Assembly (NCBI GenBank): GCA_017431185.1
Contig: JAFRLP010000252.1
Location: 1 to 5,908, forward strand
DNA: 5,908 nucleotides
Direction: 5' to 3'
Source: Victivallales bacterium
GTDB lineage: Bacteria; Verrucomicrobiota; Lentisphaeria; Oligosphaerales; Oligosphaeraceae
Of this stretch, positions 1-5,908 are shown piece by piece. The notes beneath the pieces are model-generated. The model was given only the letters and a program-made list of their open reading frames with translations, had not been told where the DNA came from and did not search any database. Made by a program: the position numbers and the translations under genes. Positions within the stretch are counted from its first letter, which is position 1. Every line of letters begins with the position of its first letter.

Positions 1-1559
1 CCAATCCAAATCCCATTGCGCCGCTCATTAATCTCTGCGAGAATGACACGGCGGGAAGATGCACTTGCGCCGCCTGCCTGGAGGCGGACGGGTCGCCCAT
101 GCCCGCCGAGGTCCGCCGCGCCAACGCCAGGCGCCGATTCGAGTCGGGGGACGAGGCGTGGTACCAGGAACTTGGCCCCGTCACCAACCGCTACGCCAAG
201 TTCTTCATGCGGGTGCTTGAGGAGGTTGACCGCGTCGCCCCTGACCGCAAGGCGGGGATTGCGGGGAACATCTACGCCAACTACAGCGAGCCGCCGTCCA
301 TCCGCATGAGTCCGCGCATTCTCCACCGCTTCTGCCCGCCCATCATGTTTCCCTGGAGCGGCTCCAAAATCAATGCGTTCAAACGGCTTTGGGCGGGATG
401 GCGCGCCACTGGCTGCGAACTCATACTGCGCCCGAATTTCACTCTGGACGGTCACGACTACCCCATCAACTACGCGGCGGAATTCTCCGAATGCCTGCGC
501 TTTGCCCATGCCAACGGCCTGGTTGGCCTGGACATGGACAGTTGCACGGGACAGTGGCCCGTCATGGGGACAACGCTCTACACCATCGCTCGGCTGACCT
601 GCGACCCCACAATGAGTGACGAGCAGATTCTCGGTGAGTACTACGCGGCCTTCGGCCCCGCCGCACCAGCCGTCCGCACATTCTTTGACGAGACGGCCCG
701 TATCTCGCGGCGGTTCGCCGATGACCTGCCCCGTGAGCAGAACGCAGGAATTGTCGGCGGCGACTACAGCAAGTTCAAGTTGCACGCTCACCATATCTTC
801 ACGCCAGAGGTATTCGCCAGGCTCATCGCCATTCTGGAGGACGCAGGACAGCGCGCCGCCGCCACACCCCTTGCGGCAAAGCGGGTCGCCTGGCTGCGCA
901 ACGGCCTGGAGCACGCACGGCTGACCGCCGAGACAGCCCGCGCCTTTGAGGAATACATGCAGACCAAGGACATCCGTTCGTTCGGGGAGGCACAGAAGCG
1001 GCTCGACGATTTCCGTGCCGCGCACGAGATGGAGTTCCTGGCCAACATTGGCTTTCTGCGGCATCTGGAGAATTTCGATTGGCCAAGCAGGGCGGCTGCC
1101 AGAATGCTCATGGAAAACAATCTGAAACTTCCCGTCGAATGGCAGTTTCGGCTTGATCCCCAGGATCTTGGCATGAAGGAGAGGTGGTTTGCATATGACC
1201 ATGACACAAGCGGCTGGCAAAAAATCCGCACTGACGCGCCCTGGGAGCCGCAGATTGGCGCACCCTACGATGGCTATGGCTGGTACCGCCTGGAACTTGA
1301 CATGCCGGAAAAAATCGACGGGACACCCATCATCATCTTCGGAGCCGTCGATGAGGCGTGCATGGTCTGGTGCAACGGTATGCTGGTGCATCGCCGTCCG
1401 TACCCTTTCCAAGGAGACCGAGACTCCTGGATGGAGCCTTTCGAAGTGTCATTGCACAACGCGGTTTTCCCTGGCAGAAAAAATGTCATCGTTGTCCGTG
1501 TCGAGGACCGCAGCGGCGCTGGCGGAATCTGGAAACCATGTCATCTCAAAGTCAAATGA
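1..1559 (+). CDS. DUF4838 domain glycosidase-like protein, C-terminal part (5' end outside window)
   Basis: The reading frame is open from base 3, so this gene starts before the window; the ATG at 99 is internal, because conserved sequence lies upstream of it. About 518 residues are visible. Residues 9-29 (counted from the codon at base 3) read like the DUF4838 core, with an END segment and a C-x-C-x2-C cluster (Cys20, Cys22, Cys25). The following stretch, with RYAKFF, then NIYANYSEPP, then ARLTCDPTMSDEQILGEYY, also has the DUF4838 pattern. DUF4838 proteins are usually large and often carry a GH67 (alpha-glucuronidase)-like N-terminal domain, which is not visible here. From about residue 385 (nt 1155) to the end there is a beta-rich domain (GWYRLELDMPE, then a WCNG turn, then NVIVVRVEDRSGAGGIWKP) like the galactose-binding sugar-binding domain of GH2 enzymes. 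It likely acts on or binds a glycan. Export cannot be judged without the N-terminus. The enzymatic activity of DUF4838 is not established, so the substrate is unknown. The next gene begins 10 bases downstream. Confidence 0.86.
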   Translation, partial: NPNPIAPLINLCENDTAGRCTCAACLEADGSPMPAEVRRANARRRFESGDEAWYQELGPVTNRYAKFFMRVLEEVDRVAPDRKAGIAGNIYANYSEPPSIRMSPRILHRFCPPIMFPWSGSKINAFKRLWAGWRATGCELILRPNFTLDGHDYPINYAAEFSECLRFAHANGLVGLDMDSCTGQWPVMGTTLYTIARLTCDPTMSDEQILGEYYAAFGPAAPAVRTFFDETARISRRFADDLPREQNAGIVGGDYSKFKLHAHHIFTPEVFARLIAILEDAGQRAAATPLAAKRVAWLRNGLEHARLTAETARAFEEYMQTKDIRSFGEAQKRLDDFRAAHEMEFLANIGFLRHLENFDWPSRAAARMLMENNLKLPVEWQFRLDPQDLGMKERWFAYDHDTSGWQKIRTDAPWEPQIGAPYDGYGWYRLELDMPEKIDGTPIIIFGAVDEACMVWCNGMLVHRRPYPFQGDRDSWMEPFEVSLHNAVFPGRKNVIVVRVEDRSGAGGIWKPCHLKVK

Positions 1560-1569
1560 GCGCATCGTG

Positions 1570-2313
1570 ATGAAACACCGAAGGCAGATTTTCCGTTTCA
1601 CTCTTGTCGAACTGCTGGCTGTCGTTTTCACTGTGGCTCTTGCCGCTCTCCTGATGGGGATGGCGTTGCCAGAAGCCGATGAGGGCGGGATGGCACGATG
1701 CGCCGATAATCTCCGCCGCATGGGTGTTGCCATGCAGCAGTACGCCATTGACCACGATGGGCATATCACCAAAAACGCATCTGGTCCGCCTGGAGGCGTG
1801 ACGGGGGTGTATTTCACGAACCAGTTGGCCTGCTACCTTGGACTCCCAGTCGTGGACGCCATGGGCCATTTCGCACCAACCACCTTCTGCGAAATCTATC
1901 GCTGTCCCGCCAGCCATGATGACTATCTGGTCGCGCATCCCGCCGTTGCAGGAAGAGGAGGGCTGAACTACGCGAACAACCCAGAACTCTTTCTGGACTT
2001 GGACGGCGCTGGCTGGGGAATGAAACTCGCCGCCGTCCGAAAGCCCTCGGAGAAATTCTATCTCTATGAAGGGCAGCCTGGCGGCGCCTACGGTTCTTTC
2101 CATCGGCAGCACTACAACCATACGCCTGGTGGAGGCGCCAGCCCCATCCCAGGCGCGGGCGATTGGAAGCGCCCTGCATCGCCTCCCAAAAATCTGGCCA
2201 TCAACGTCTGCTGGCTTGATGGCCATGTCTCCGTCATGCACCAAATCATCGGCTGCAACTACCAGGAAACCGACCACCCTATGTGGAGACACTGGATGCC
2301 CTACGAGGACTGA
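1570..2313 (+). CDS. Pseudopilin-like protein (prepilin N-terminal motif, degenerate H-X9-DG C-terminus)
   Basis: This 247-residue protein has a short basic leader (MKHRRQIFR), then FTLVELLAVV and a hydrophobic helix at about residues 10-33. This is the type IV prepilin/pseudopilin pattern: Phe10 would be mature +1 and Glu14 the conserved Glu+5. The usual Gly at -1 is Arg9. A basic residue there is, to my knowledge, common in Lentisphaerota pseudopilins. After the helix, C-x2-NLRRMGVAMQQY and D-x-DG match the conserved post-helix segment of this family. The globular part contains YRCP (Cys112) and ends near WLDGHV (Asp217-Gly218). This is the H-X9-DG processing-associated motif, but the expected His is Lys207. 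Such proteins are numerous in PVC genomes, are expected to be membrane-anchored with the C-terminal part outside, and have no settled function. The ATG at 1570 is chosen because it places the leader directly before the motif; GTG at 1567 is an alternative. No Shine-Dalgarno sequence is evident. It lies 10 bases after the DUF4838 gene, so the two are probably co-transcribed. Confidence 0.87.
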   Translation: MKHRRQIFRFTLVELLAVVFTVALAALLMGMALPEADEGGMARCADNLRRMGVAMQQYAIDHDGHITKNASGPPGGVTGVYFTNQLACYLGLPVVDAMGHFAPTTFCEIYRCPASHDDYLVAHPAVAGRGGLNYANNPELFLDLDGAGWGMKLAAVRKPSEKFYLYEGQPGGAYGSFHRQHYNHTPGGGASPIPGAGDWKRPASPPKNLAINVCWLDGHVSVMHQIIGCNYQETDHPMWRHWMPYED

Positions 2314-2347
2314 GCAGCACGTCCCATAACCACAAAACAAAAAAAAG

Positions 2348-3316
2348 ATGCTAAAGAAACTGGCAATCATCGGCGCAGGAAACGTTGCCTGCAACAGTTA
2401 CCTGCCCTACCTGGTGAAACGCGACGATGTGGAGATTGTCATCCAGTCCCGCAATTTCGAAAAGGCAAAAGCAGCCGCCGCAAAATTCGGCATAAGCGCA
2501 GTTGAGACGCTGGAGGAGGTGGCTGCGGAGAATCCCGCCTCCGCCCTTGTCCTCACTCGGGAGGAATCCCACATTGACATCGCCAAGGCGCTGGTTGACC
2601 TGGGAGTGCGCAGACTGTTCATCGAGAAGCCGCTCAGTGCGCGGCATGGACAGGCGAATGTCACCGAGGAGGACTATTTCGAGTCGGCGGCTTTCCTTCG
2701 CCATGCGGAATCGAAGGGGTGCGAGGTCGCCATGGACTTCAACTACCGATTCTTCCTCCTCTCCAAAAAACTTCGCGAATTCATCGGTACGCATGGCTAC
2801 GGCGAACTCAGGCAGAGTTCCATGCTGGTCAACTTCGCCTGCTGGAGCCACTGCATCGACCTTCTCCATCATTTCGGAGCCAAGGTGAAGACCGTCACCG
2901 CCCTGGGAGGAAAAGGGGAGAATGCAGACATTGCAGCCGCCTTCACCCTGGAGAACGGCGGGACAGGCACCATCCTGGGCACCAGCGCAATGCATTGGTC
3001 AGCCTCCTACTACTATTGCTCCTTGAATTTCGAGAAGGCACTCGTCACCTTCGAGGACCTCGACAGCGAGATGACCGTCTATGAGGCTGGCGAGGAACAC
3101 CGCGCAACCTATCGTCTCCTGAACCAGGCTTCGCGCTGGACACAGTACCACGCCTCTTTCGCAAAGTCCTTGGAAGCATATCTCGCCGCCATCGATGAGG
3201 GACAACCGCCCCCCGTCTCAGGGGAGGACGGCCTGCGTGAACTGCTGTTCGAGGCGGCACTCCGTCGCTCTGCCGCCCGCTGCTGCCCTGTTGACCTTGA
3301 ATCCATGAAGGAATAG
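2348..3316 (+). CDS. Gfo/Idh/MocA-family NAD(P)-dependent oxidoreductase
   Basis: This 322-residue cytoplasmic enzyme probably oxidises or reduces a sugar, sugar acid or cyclitol using NAD(P). The N-terminal Rossmann fold shows beta1 LAIIGAG with the nucleotide-binding G-x-G-x-x-A at residues 9-14. The family signature EKP at 93-95 supplies the catalytic Lys94, and MDFNYRF (129-135) marks the start of the C-terminal alpha/beta domain. SHCIDLLHHFG (167-177) matches the conserved S/G-H-x-I-D-L-L segment, with His168 as the likely catalytic His. The Asp usually four residues before that His is Ala164. The segment between GEL (152-154) and this His is only about 14 residues, where typical members have about 40, so the substrate-side loop is shortened and the Gly-rich GGG stretch is missing. 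The reading frame is intact, so this looks like a natural variant rather than damage. Family substrates range from inositol to glucose and GlcNAc derivatives, and nothing here fixes which. The ATG at 2348 follows an A-rich leader without a Shine-Dalgarno sequence. The gene lies 34 bases after the pseudopilin gene and 19 before the dehydrogenase gene. Confidence 0.9.
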   Translation: MLKKLAIIGAGNVACNSYLPYLVKRDDVEIVIQSRNFEKAKAAAAKFGISAVETLEEVAAENPASALVLTREESHIDIAKALVDLGVRRLFIEKPLSARHGQANVTEEDYFESAAFLRHAESKGCEVAMDFNYRFFLLSKKLREFIGTHGYGELRQSSMLVNFACWSHCIDLLHHFGAKVKTVTALGGKGENADIAAAFTLENGGTGTILGTSAMHWSASYYYCSLNFEKALVTFEDLDSEMTVYEAGEEHRATYRLLNQASRWTQYHASFAKSLEAYLAAIDEGQPPPVSGEDGLRELLFEAALRRSAARCCPVDLESMKE

Positions 3317-3335
3317 CCACATCGCAAAGAACATC

Positions 3336-4334
3336 ATGAAGAAACTGCATTTTCTTGGAAACGGCAAATTGGAATTCCTGGAAGTCGAGGATCTGAATCC
3401 CGGACCAGGACAGGTTGTGGTGAAGACTGCGGCCACCGTCATATGCGGGTCGGAGATGAAATCGTTCCGCGGAACTGGACAGCCAGGAAACGGAGGCCAC
3501 GAGGGGGCGGGAGTCATCCTCAAAATCGGAGAGGGAGTCTCCAATCTCAAGCCTGGAATGCGGGTCGGCCTCAGTCCCGTCACTCCCTGCGATGACCCGA
3601 ATTGCCCGGCCTGCTCCGTGGGAAAGTACACCTGGTGCCCCCATTTCAAGTACTATGGGGATTTCCATGCCGAGCAGATTCTGGAATCCGCCCGCGCTCT
3701 TCTGCCATTGCCAGATGATGTGGGATGGGATGTAGCCACCCTCATCACTGGCGATGGAATGGGCGTCCCGTATCACTCCTCGCGGAAATTCATCAATCCA
3801 GATGCGAAGACGGTCGCCGTCTTTGGGGCAGGCCCCATCGGTCTTGGCAATGTCATCATGCAAAAATACTTGAGCCGCAAAGTCATTGCCTTGGATTACT
3901 CCGAGGCCAGGCTTGAGTTCGCCAGGCGATTTGGTGCAGATTCCGCAGTCAATCTGGGAGCCTGTGACAACGCCGTGCGGGCAGTCCAGGAATGGGCGGA
4001 CGCCGACGGGGCAGACGTGGCAATGGAGTGCTCGGGCCATCCGAATGCCGTCCACAACTGCATCGCCTCGGTCAGGCGCGGCGGGCAGGTCATCCTCAAC
4101 GGCGAGCAGGGAGAGGTCCCACTGAACATCTCTGGTGAGTTCATCCGACGCGACATCACCGTGACAGGCTCGTGGTTCTACCATTTCCGCGAGTACCAGG
4201 AAATGCTGGGACTGTATCGGAAAGGGCTGGATGTCTCCTCACTCATCACCCACCGTTTCCCCTTCGCGGAGGCACAGGCCGCCTACGACCTGTTTGCGGC
4301 TGGAAAAGCCGGCAAGGTGATGCTGACCTATTGA
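3336..4334 (+). CDS. Zinc-dependent medium-chain (MDR) alcohol/polyol dehydrogenase
   Basis: This 332-residue protein has the layout of the zinc-containing alcohol/sorbitol/threonine dehydrogenase superfamily. Catalytic zinc ligands are Cys37 (in ICGSE), His55-Glu56 (in GGHEGAG), and probably Asp140 (in TGDGMG). The structural zinc loop has four cysteines, Cys85, Cys90, Cys93 and Cys101, with spacing C-x4-C-x2-C-x7-C; the family norm is C-x2-C-x2-C-x7-C. The Rossmann domain carries VFGAGPIGLG (162-171) and an acidic residue, Asp187, at the end of beta2 (VIALD), which favours NAD over NADP. The C-terminus (SSLITHRFPFAEAQAAYDLF) is the usual closing segment of polyol and threonine dehydrogenases. 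The expected reaction is reversible oxidation of a secondary alcohol on a sugar, polyol or sugar acid. The substrate is not assignable; neighbours suggest something released by the GH27 enzyme or made by the adjacent Gfo/Idh protein. The start at 3336 fits the family N-terminus; the leader has only a weak purine stretch (AAAGA). It is probably cytoplasmic. Confidence 0.92.
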   Translation: MKKLHFLGNGKLEFLEVEDLNPGPGQVVVKTAATVICGSEMKSFRGTGQPGNGGHEGAGVILKIGEGVSNLKPGMRVGLSPVTPCDDPNCPACSVGKYTWCPHFKYYGDFHAEQILESARALLPLPDDVGWDVATLITGDGMGVPYHSSRKFINPDAKTVAVFGAGPIGLGNVIMQKYLSRKVIALDYSEARLEFARRFGADSAVNLGACDNAVRAVQEWADADGADVAMECSGHPNAVHNCIASVRRGGQVILNGEQGEVPLNISGEFIRRDITVTGSWFYHFREYQEMLGLYRKGLDVSSLITHRFPFAEAQAAYDLFAAGKAGKVMLTY

Positions 4335-4351
4335 CACGGGAATCACGCGAC

Positions 4352-4357
4352 AAGGAG
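4352..4357 (+). promoter_or_regulatory. Shine-Dalgarno sequence (AAGGAG) of the GH27 gene
   Basis: AAGGAG lies six bases before the ATG at 4364, a standard distance. It decides the start of the GH27 gene: the frame is open further upstream, back into the dehydrogenase gene, but the residues there do not resemble the family. It is the only strong ribosome binding site before a gene in this window. Confidence 0.8.
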
Positions 4358-4363
4358 CCGGAC

Positions 4364-5833
4364 ATGCAGAGGAAAGACACGCCCTACAGCAAAATCGAAT
4401 ACAGGACGAGGGTGGCGCATGCGCCAGAGTGGAATGCAGGAGCACCGAGCATAAACGGGGCCTCCATCTATGGAGCCACTCCCAGCCGAGAGTTCCTGTA
4501 TCTGGTCCCCACCCTGGGCGAACGCCCCATGCGCTTTTCAGCCCATGGTCTTCCAATGGGTCTCTCCATAGACGCGGACAGGGGAATCATCGCAGGGAAA
4601 GTCACGCAGAAAGGACGCTACCCAGTCATCCTGACTGCGGAAAACCGCCTGGGAAAGGCCACCCACACTCTGGAGATTGTCATCTCCGAGCGTTCGCTTG
4701 CCCTAACCCCGCCGCTGGGATGGAACTCCTGGAACTGCTTCCGAAGCGACATCAGCCAGGCTCAAATCAGCGAGGTTGCCGATGCCATGGTCTCGTCGGG
4801 ACTTGCTGCCCATGGATACGGCTTCGTGAACATCGACTCCGGCTGGCAGTCCCGACGGCGCGGCGGCCAATTCAACGCCATCGAGCCGGCGGACACCTTC
4901 CCCGACATGCAGGAGTTCTGCCGCCACATTCATTCCCTGGGTCTTAAGGCTGGAATCTACTCCAGCCCCTATGTCCATCCCTGGGGCACAACTGGGCTCG
5001 GCTCGACTGACGGACTGCCCGACACCTCCTTCCCCGGCTCCTTTACGACCTACGGAAAGTACATTGGCCTGACCAGGCACGAACCAGAGGACGCCATGCA
5101 GTGGGCCAACTGGGGATTCGACTACCTGAAATACGATTGGGTGGTCACGGACATGGACAATGCGGCGGAAATGCGCAAGGCACTGGATGCCGTTGACCGC
5201 GATATGGTCTTCAGCCTCGTCATCCAGGTTGCCCTGACTGATGCGCCGTGCGCCAGCAAACTCGCCAATCTCTTCCGCGCCAACTCCGACACTGCGCCCA
5301 TATGGGACTCCATACGCAAGAACGGCTTTCGAAACAACGAATGGAATCCCTTCATTGCACCAGGGCATTGGCTGGACTTGGACATGACCGCGACCACGCC
5401 CCGCGATGGTAATTCGCTCACTCATGACGAACTCCTCGCGCATATCTCCTGCTGGATGATGCGCCCATCCCCCATCATGCTTGACTGCGACCCGCGCCAT
5501 CTCGACCCGTACCTGGCGGATTTGCTCTGCAACGACGAAATCATCGCCGTCAACCAGGACGCACTTGGAAAACCCGCCGCCAGCATCCTTTCCAATGACG
5601 CCTGGGACATTCAGATCAAGCCTCTGGCGGACGGCGGCTGCGCACTGGCTTTCTTCAACCTTGGGAACAAGCCGGCAATCGCCCCCGAGCAAGACCTCAG
5701 CTACTGGCTGGGTGGCCAGTTTCAGGTGCGTGACCTCTGGGCGCACGAAGACCTTGGCGACCTGGAGGATGGCTACGTTGTCGGAGTCGCCCCCCATTCC
5801 GCCAAGGTTTATCGTCTCATGCCGAAAAATTGA
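4364..5833 (+). CDS. GH27 alpha-galactosidase-like glycoside hydrolase with N-terminal NEW1/He_PIG domains
   Basis: This 489-residue enzyme probably cleaves alpha-galactosides or related alpha-glycosides by the retaining GH27 mechanism. Residues about 28-63 (INGASIYGATP, then GERPMRFSAHGLP) match the He_PIG-associated NEW1 domain. Residues 64-108 match He_PIG, a putative Ig-like domain (GLSIDADRGIIAGKV, then AENRLGKATHTLEIVI). The (beta/alpha)8 barrel begins at TPPLGWNSWNCF (115-126). The nucleophile is Asp258 in YLKYDW, and the acid/base is probably Asp309 in the R-x3-D pattern (Arg305 to Asp309). GHWLDLDM (334-341), CDPRHLD (375-381) and IIAVNQDALGK (393-403) are the late barrel motifs, and a short beta-sandwich follows. 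Three positions are unlike the usual family: VNIDSGW for VNIDDGW (Ser159), WLDLDM for WNDPDM, and FSLVIQV where FSLSN-type sequence is usual. No signal peptide is visible (MQRKDTPYSK), so it is probably cytoplasmic. Other GH27 activities, such as alpha-N-acetylgalactosaminidase, beta-L-arabinopyranosidase or isomaltodextranase, remain possible. Confidence 0.93.
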   Translation: MQRKDTPYSKIEYRTRVAHAPEWNAGAPSINGASIYGATPSREFLYLVPTLGERPMRFSAHGLPMGLSIDADRGIIAGKVTQKGRYPVILTAENRLGKATHTLEIVISERSLALTPPLGWNSWNCFRSDISQAQISEVADAMVSSGLAAHGYGFVNIDSGWQSRRRGGQFNAIEPADTFPDMQEFCRHIHSLGLKAGIYSSPYVHPWGTTGLGSTDGLPDTSFPGSFTTYGKYIGLTRHEPEDAMQWANWGFDYLKYDWVVTDMDNAAEMRKALDAVDRDMVFSLVIQVALTDAPCASKLANLFRANSDTAPIWDSIRKNGFRNNEWNPFIAPGHWLDLDMTATTPRDGNSLTHDELLAHISCWMMRPSPIMLDCDPRHLDPYLADLLCNDEIIAVNQDALGKPAASILSNDAWDIQIKPLADGGCALAFFNLGNKPAIAPEQDLSYWLGGQFQVRDLWAHEDLGDLEDGYVVGVAPHSAKVYRLMPKN

Positions 5834-5874
5834 TGTGAGCAACGCGATGGAAAACGGGAGTCAAAGAAATTGTC

Positions 5875-5891
5875 GAGACGAATGTCGTCTC
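5875..5891. other. Perfect 7-bp inverted repeat (GAGACGA / TCGTCTC, 3-base loop)
   Basis: GAGACGA at 5875-5881 and its exact reverse complement TCGTCTC at 5885-5891 flank ATG (5882-5884). No T-run follows, so it is not a typical intrinsic terminator. It lies 41 bases after the GH27 stop codon, in the only clear non-coding candidate stretch, and could be an operator or an mRNA hairpin for a following gene. A weak promoter-like pair, TTGTCG (5870-5875) and TATGAA (5892-5897) with a 16-base spacer, frames it, which would suit an operator. Both boxes match the consensus at only four of six positions. The rest of the 75-base tail shows nothing else I can support. Confidence 0.4.
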
Positions 5892-5908
5892 TATGAACCA
5901 GCGCCACG

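Noticed and set aside
1189..1569. Upstream in-frame extension of the pseudopilin gene
   Set aside because: It overlaps the sugar-binding domain of the DUF4838 protein, and prepilin leaders are short; the start at 1570 gives a normal nine-residue leader.
1787..1798. Perfect short palindrome CGCCTGGAGGCG, with a similar GCCTGGAGGC at 76-85
   Set aside because: Both copies lie inside coding sequence, have only a 2-base loop, and fit Pro/Gly/Glu/Leu codons in GC-rich DNA; no repeat pattern is seen.
1552..2394. Antisense open frame (280 codons) opposite the pseudopilin gene
   Set aside because: The + strand frame has a clear prepilin motif and H-X9-DG-type end; the antisense frame shows nothing recognisable.
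3045..4184. Long antisense open frame (379 codons) across the Gfo/Idh and MDR genes
   Set aside because: It lies opposite two well-recognised genes, its translation resembles no family I know, and long shadow frames are expected in GC-rich coding DNA.
4172..4363. Upstream in-frame extension of the GH27 gene into the dehydrogenase gene
   Set aside because: The extension translates the end of the dehydrogenase gene out of frame, and AAGGAG precisely precedes the ATG at 4364.
4703..5842. Long antisense open frame (379 codons) opposite the GH27 gene
   Set aside because: The + strand frame carries all GH27 motifs in order; the antisense product shows no domain and is a shadow of codon bias.
5835..5908. 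Possible start of a sixth gene (GTG 5835 or ATG 5847, frame open to the window end; ATG 5893 in another frame)
   Set aside because: At most 24 codons are visible, without a convincing ribosome binding site or recognisable motif, so a gene cannot be supported.

Overview
The window holds one compact run of genes, all on the + strand, that looks like a polysaccharide or glycoside utilisation operon. DNA is moderately GC-rich, intergenic gaps are 10-34 bases, and no RNA gene, mobile element or CRISPR array is visible. A DUF4838 glycosidase-like protein, a pseudopilin-like protein of the 'H-X9-DG' class whose cleavage motif has a basic residue instead of Gly before FTLVEL, and several start codons without a Shine-Dalgarno sequence together suggest the PVC superphylum. 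Lentisphaerota (Victivallis-like) or a related Verrucomicrobiota/Planctomycetota lineage fits best. This is inferred from gene style; no marker gene is present.

Layout: (1) 1-1559, the C-terminal part of a large DUF4838 protein that begins before the window and ends in a galactose-binding-like (GH2 sugar-binding type) domain; (2) 1570-2313, a pseudopilin-like protein with an N-terminal prepilin motif and a degenerate C-terminal H-X9-DG motif; (3) 2348-3316, a Gfo/Idh/MocA-family NAD(P)-dependent oxidoreductase with an unusually short central loop; (4) 3336-4334, a zinc-dependent medium-chain dehydrogenase; (5) 4364-5833, a GH27 alpha-galactosidase-like enzyme with N-terminal NEW1 (He_PIG_assoc) and He_PIG domains. 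The last 75 bases hold a perfect 7-bp hairpin and possibly the start of another gene.

Taken together, a GH27 enzyme would split an alpha-glycoside, probably inside the cell because no signal peptide is seen. The two dehydrogenases would oxidise the released sugar or polyol. The DUF4838 protein and the pseudopilin may act at or outside the envelope on the parent glycan. The actual substrate cannot be read from the sequence. The GH27 pocket departs from the family consensus at several substrate-contact positions while keeping both catalytic aspartates, so it may not be an ordinary alpha-galactosidase. I see no clearly unprecedented system. The most unusual points are the GH27 pocket, the shortened Gfo/Idh protein and the pseudopilin embedded in a catabolic operon.
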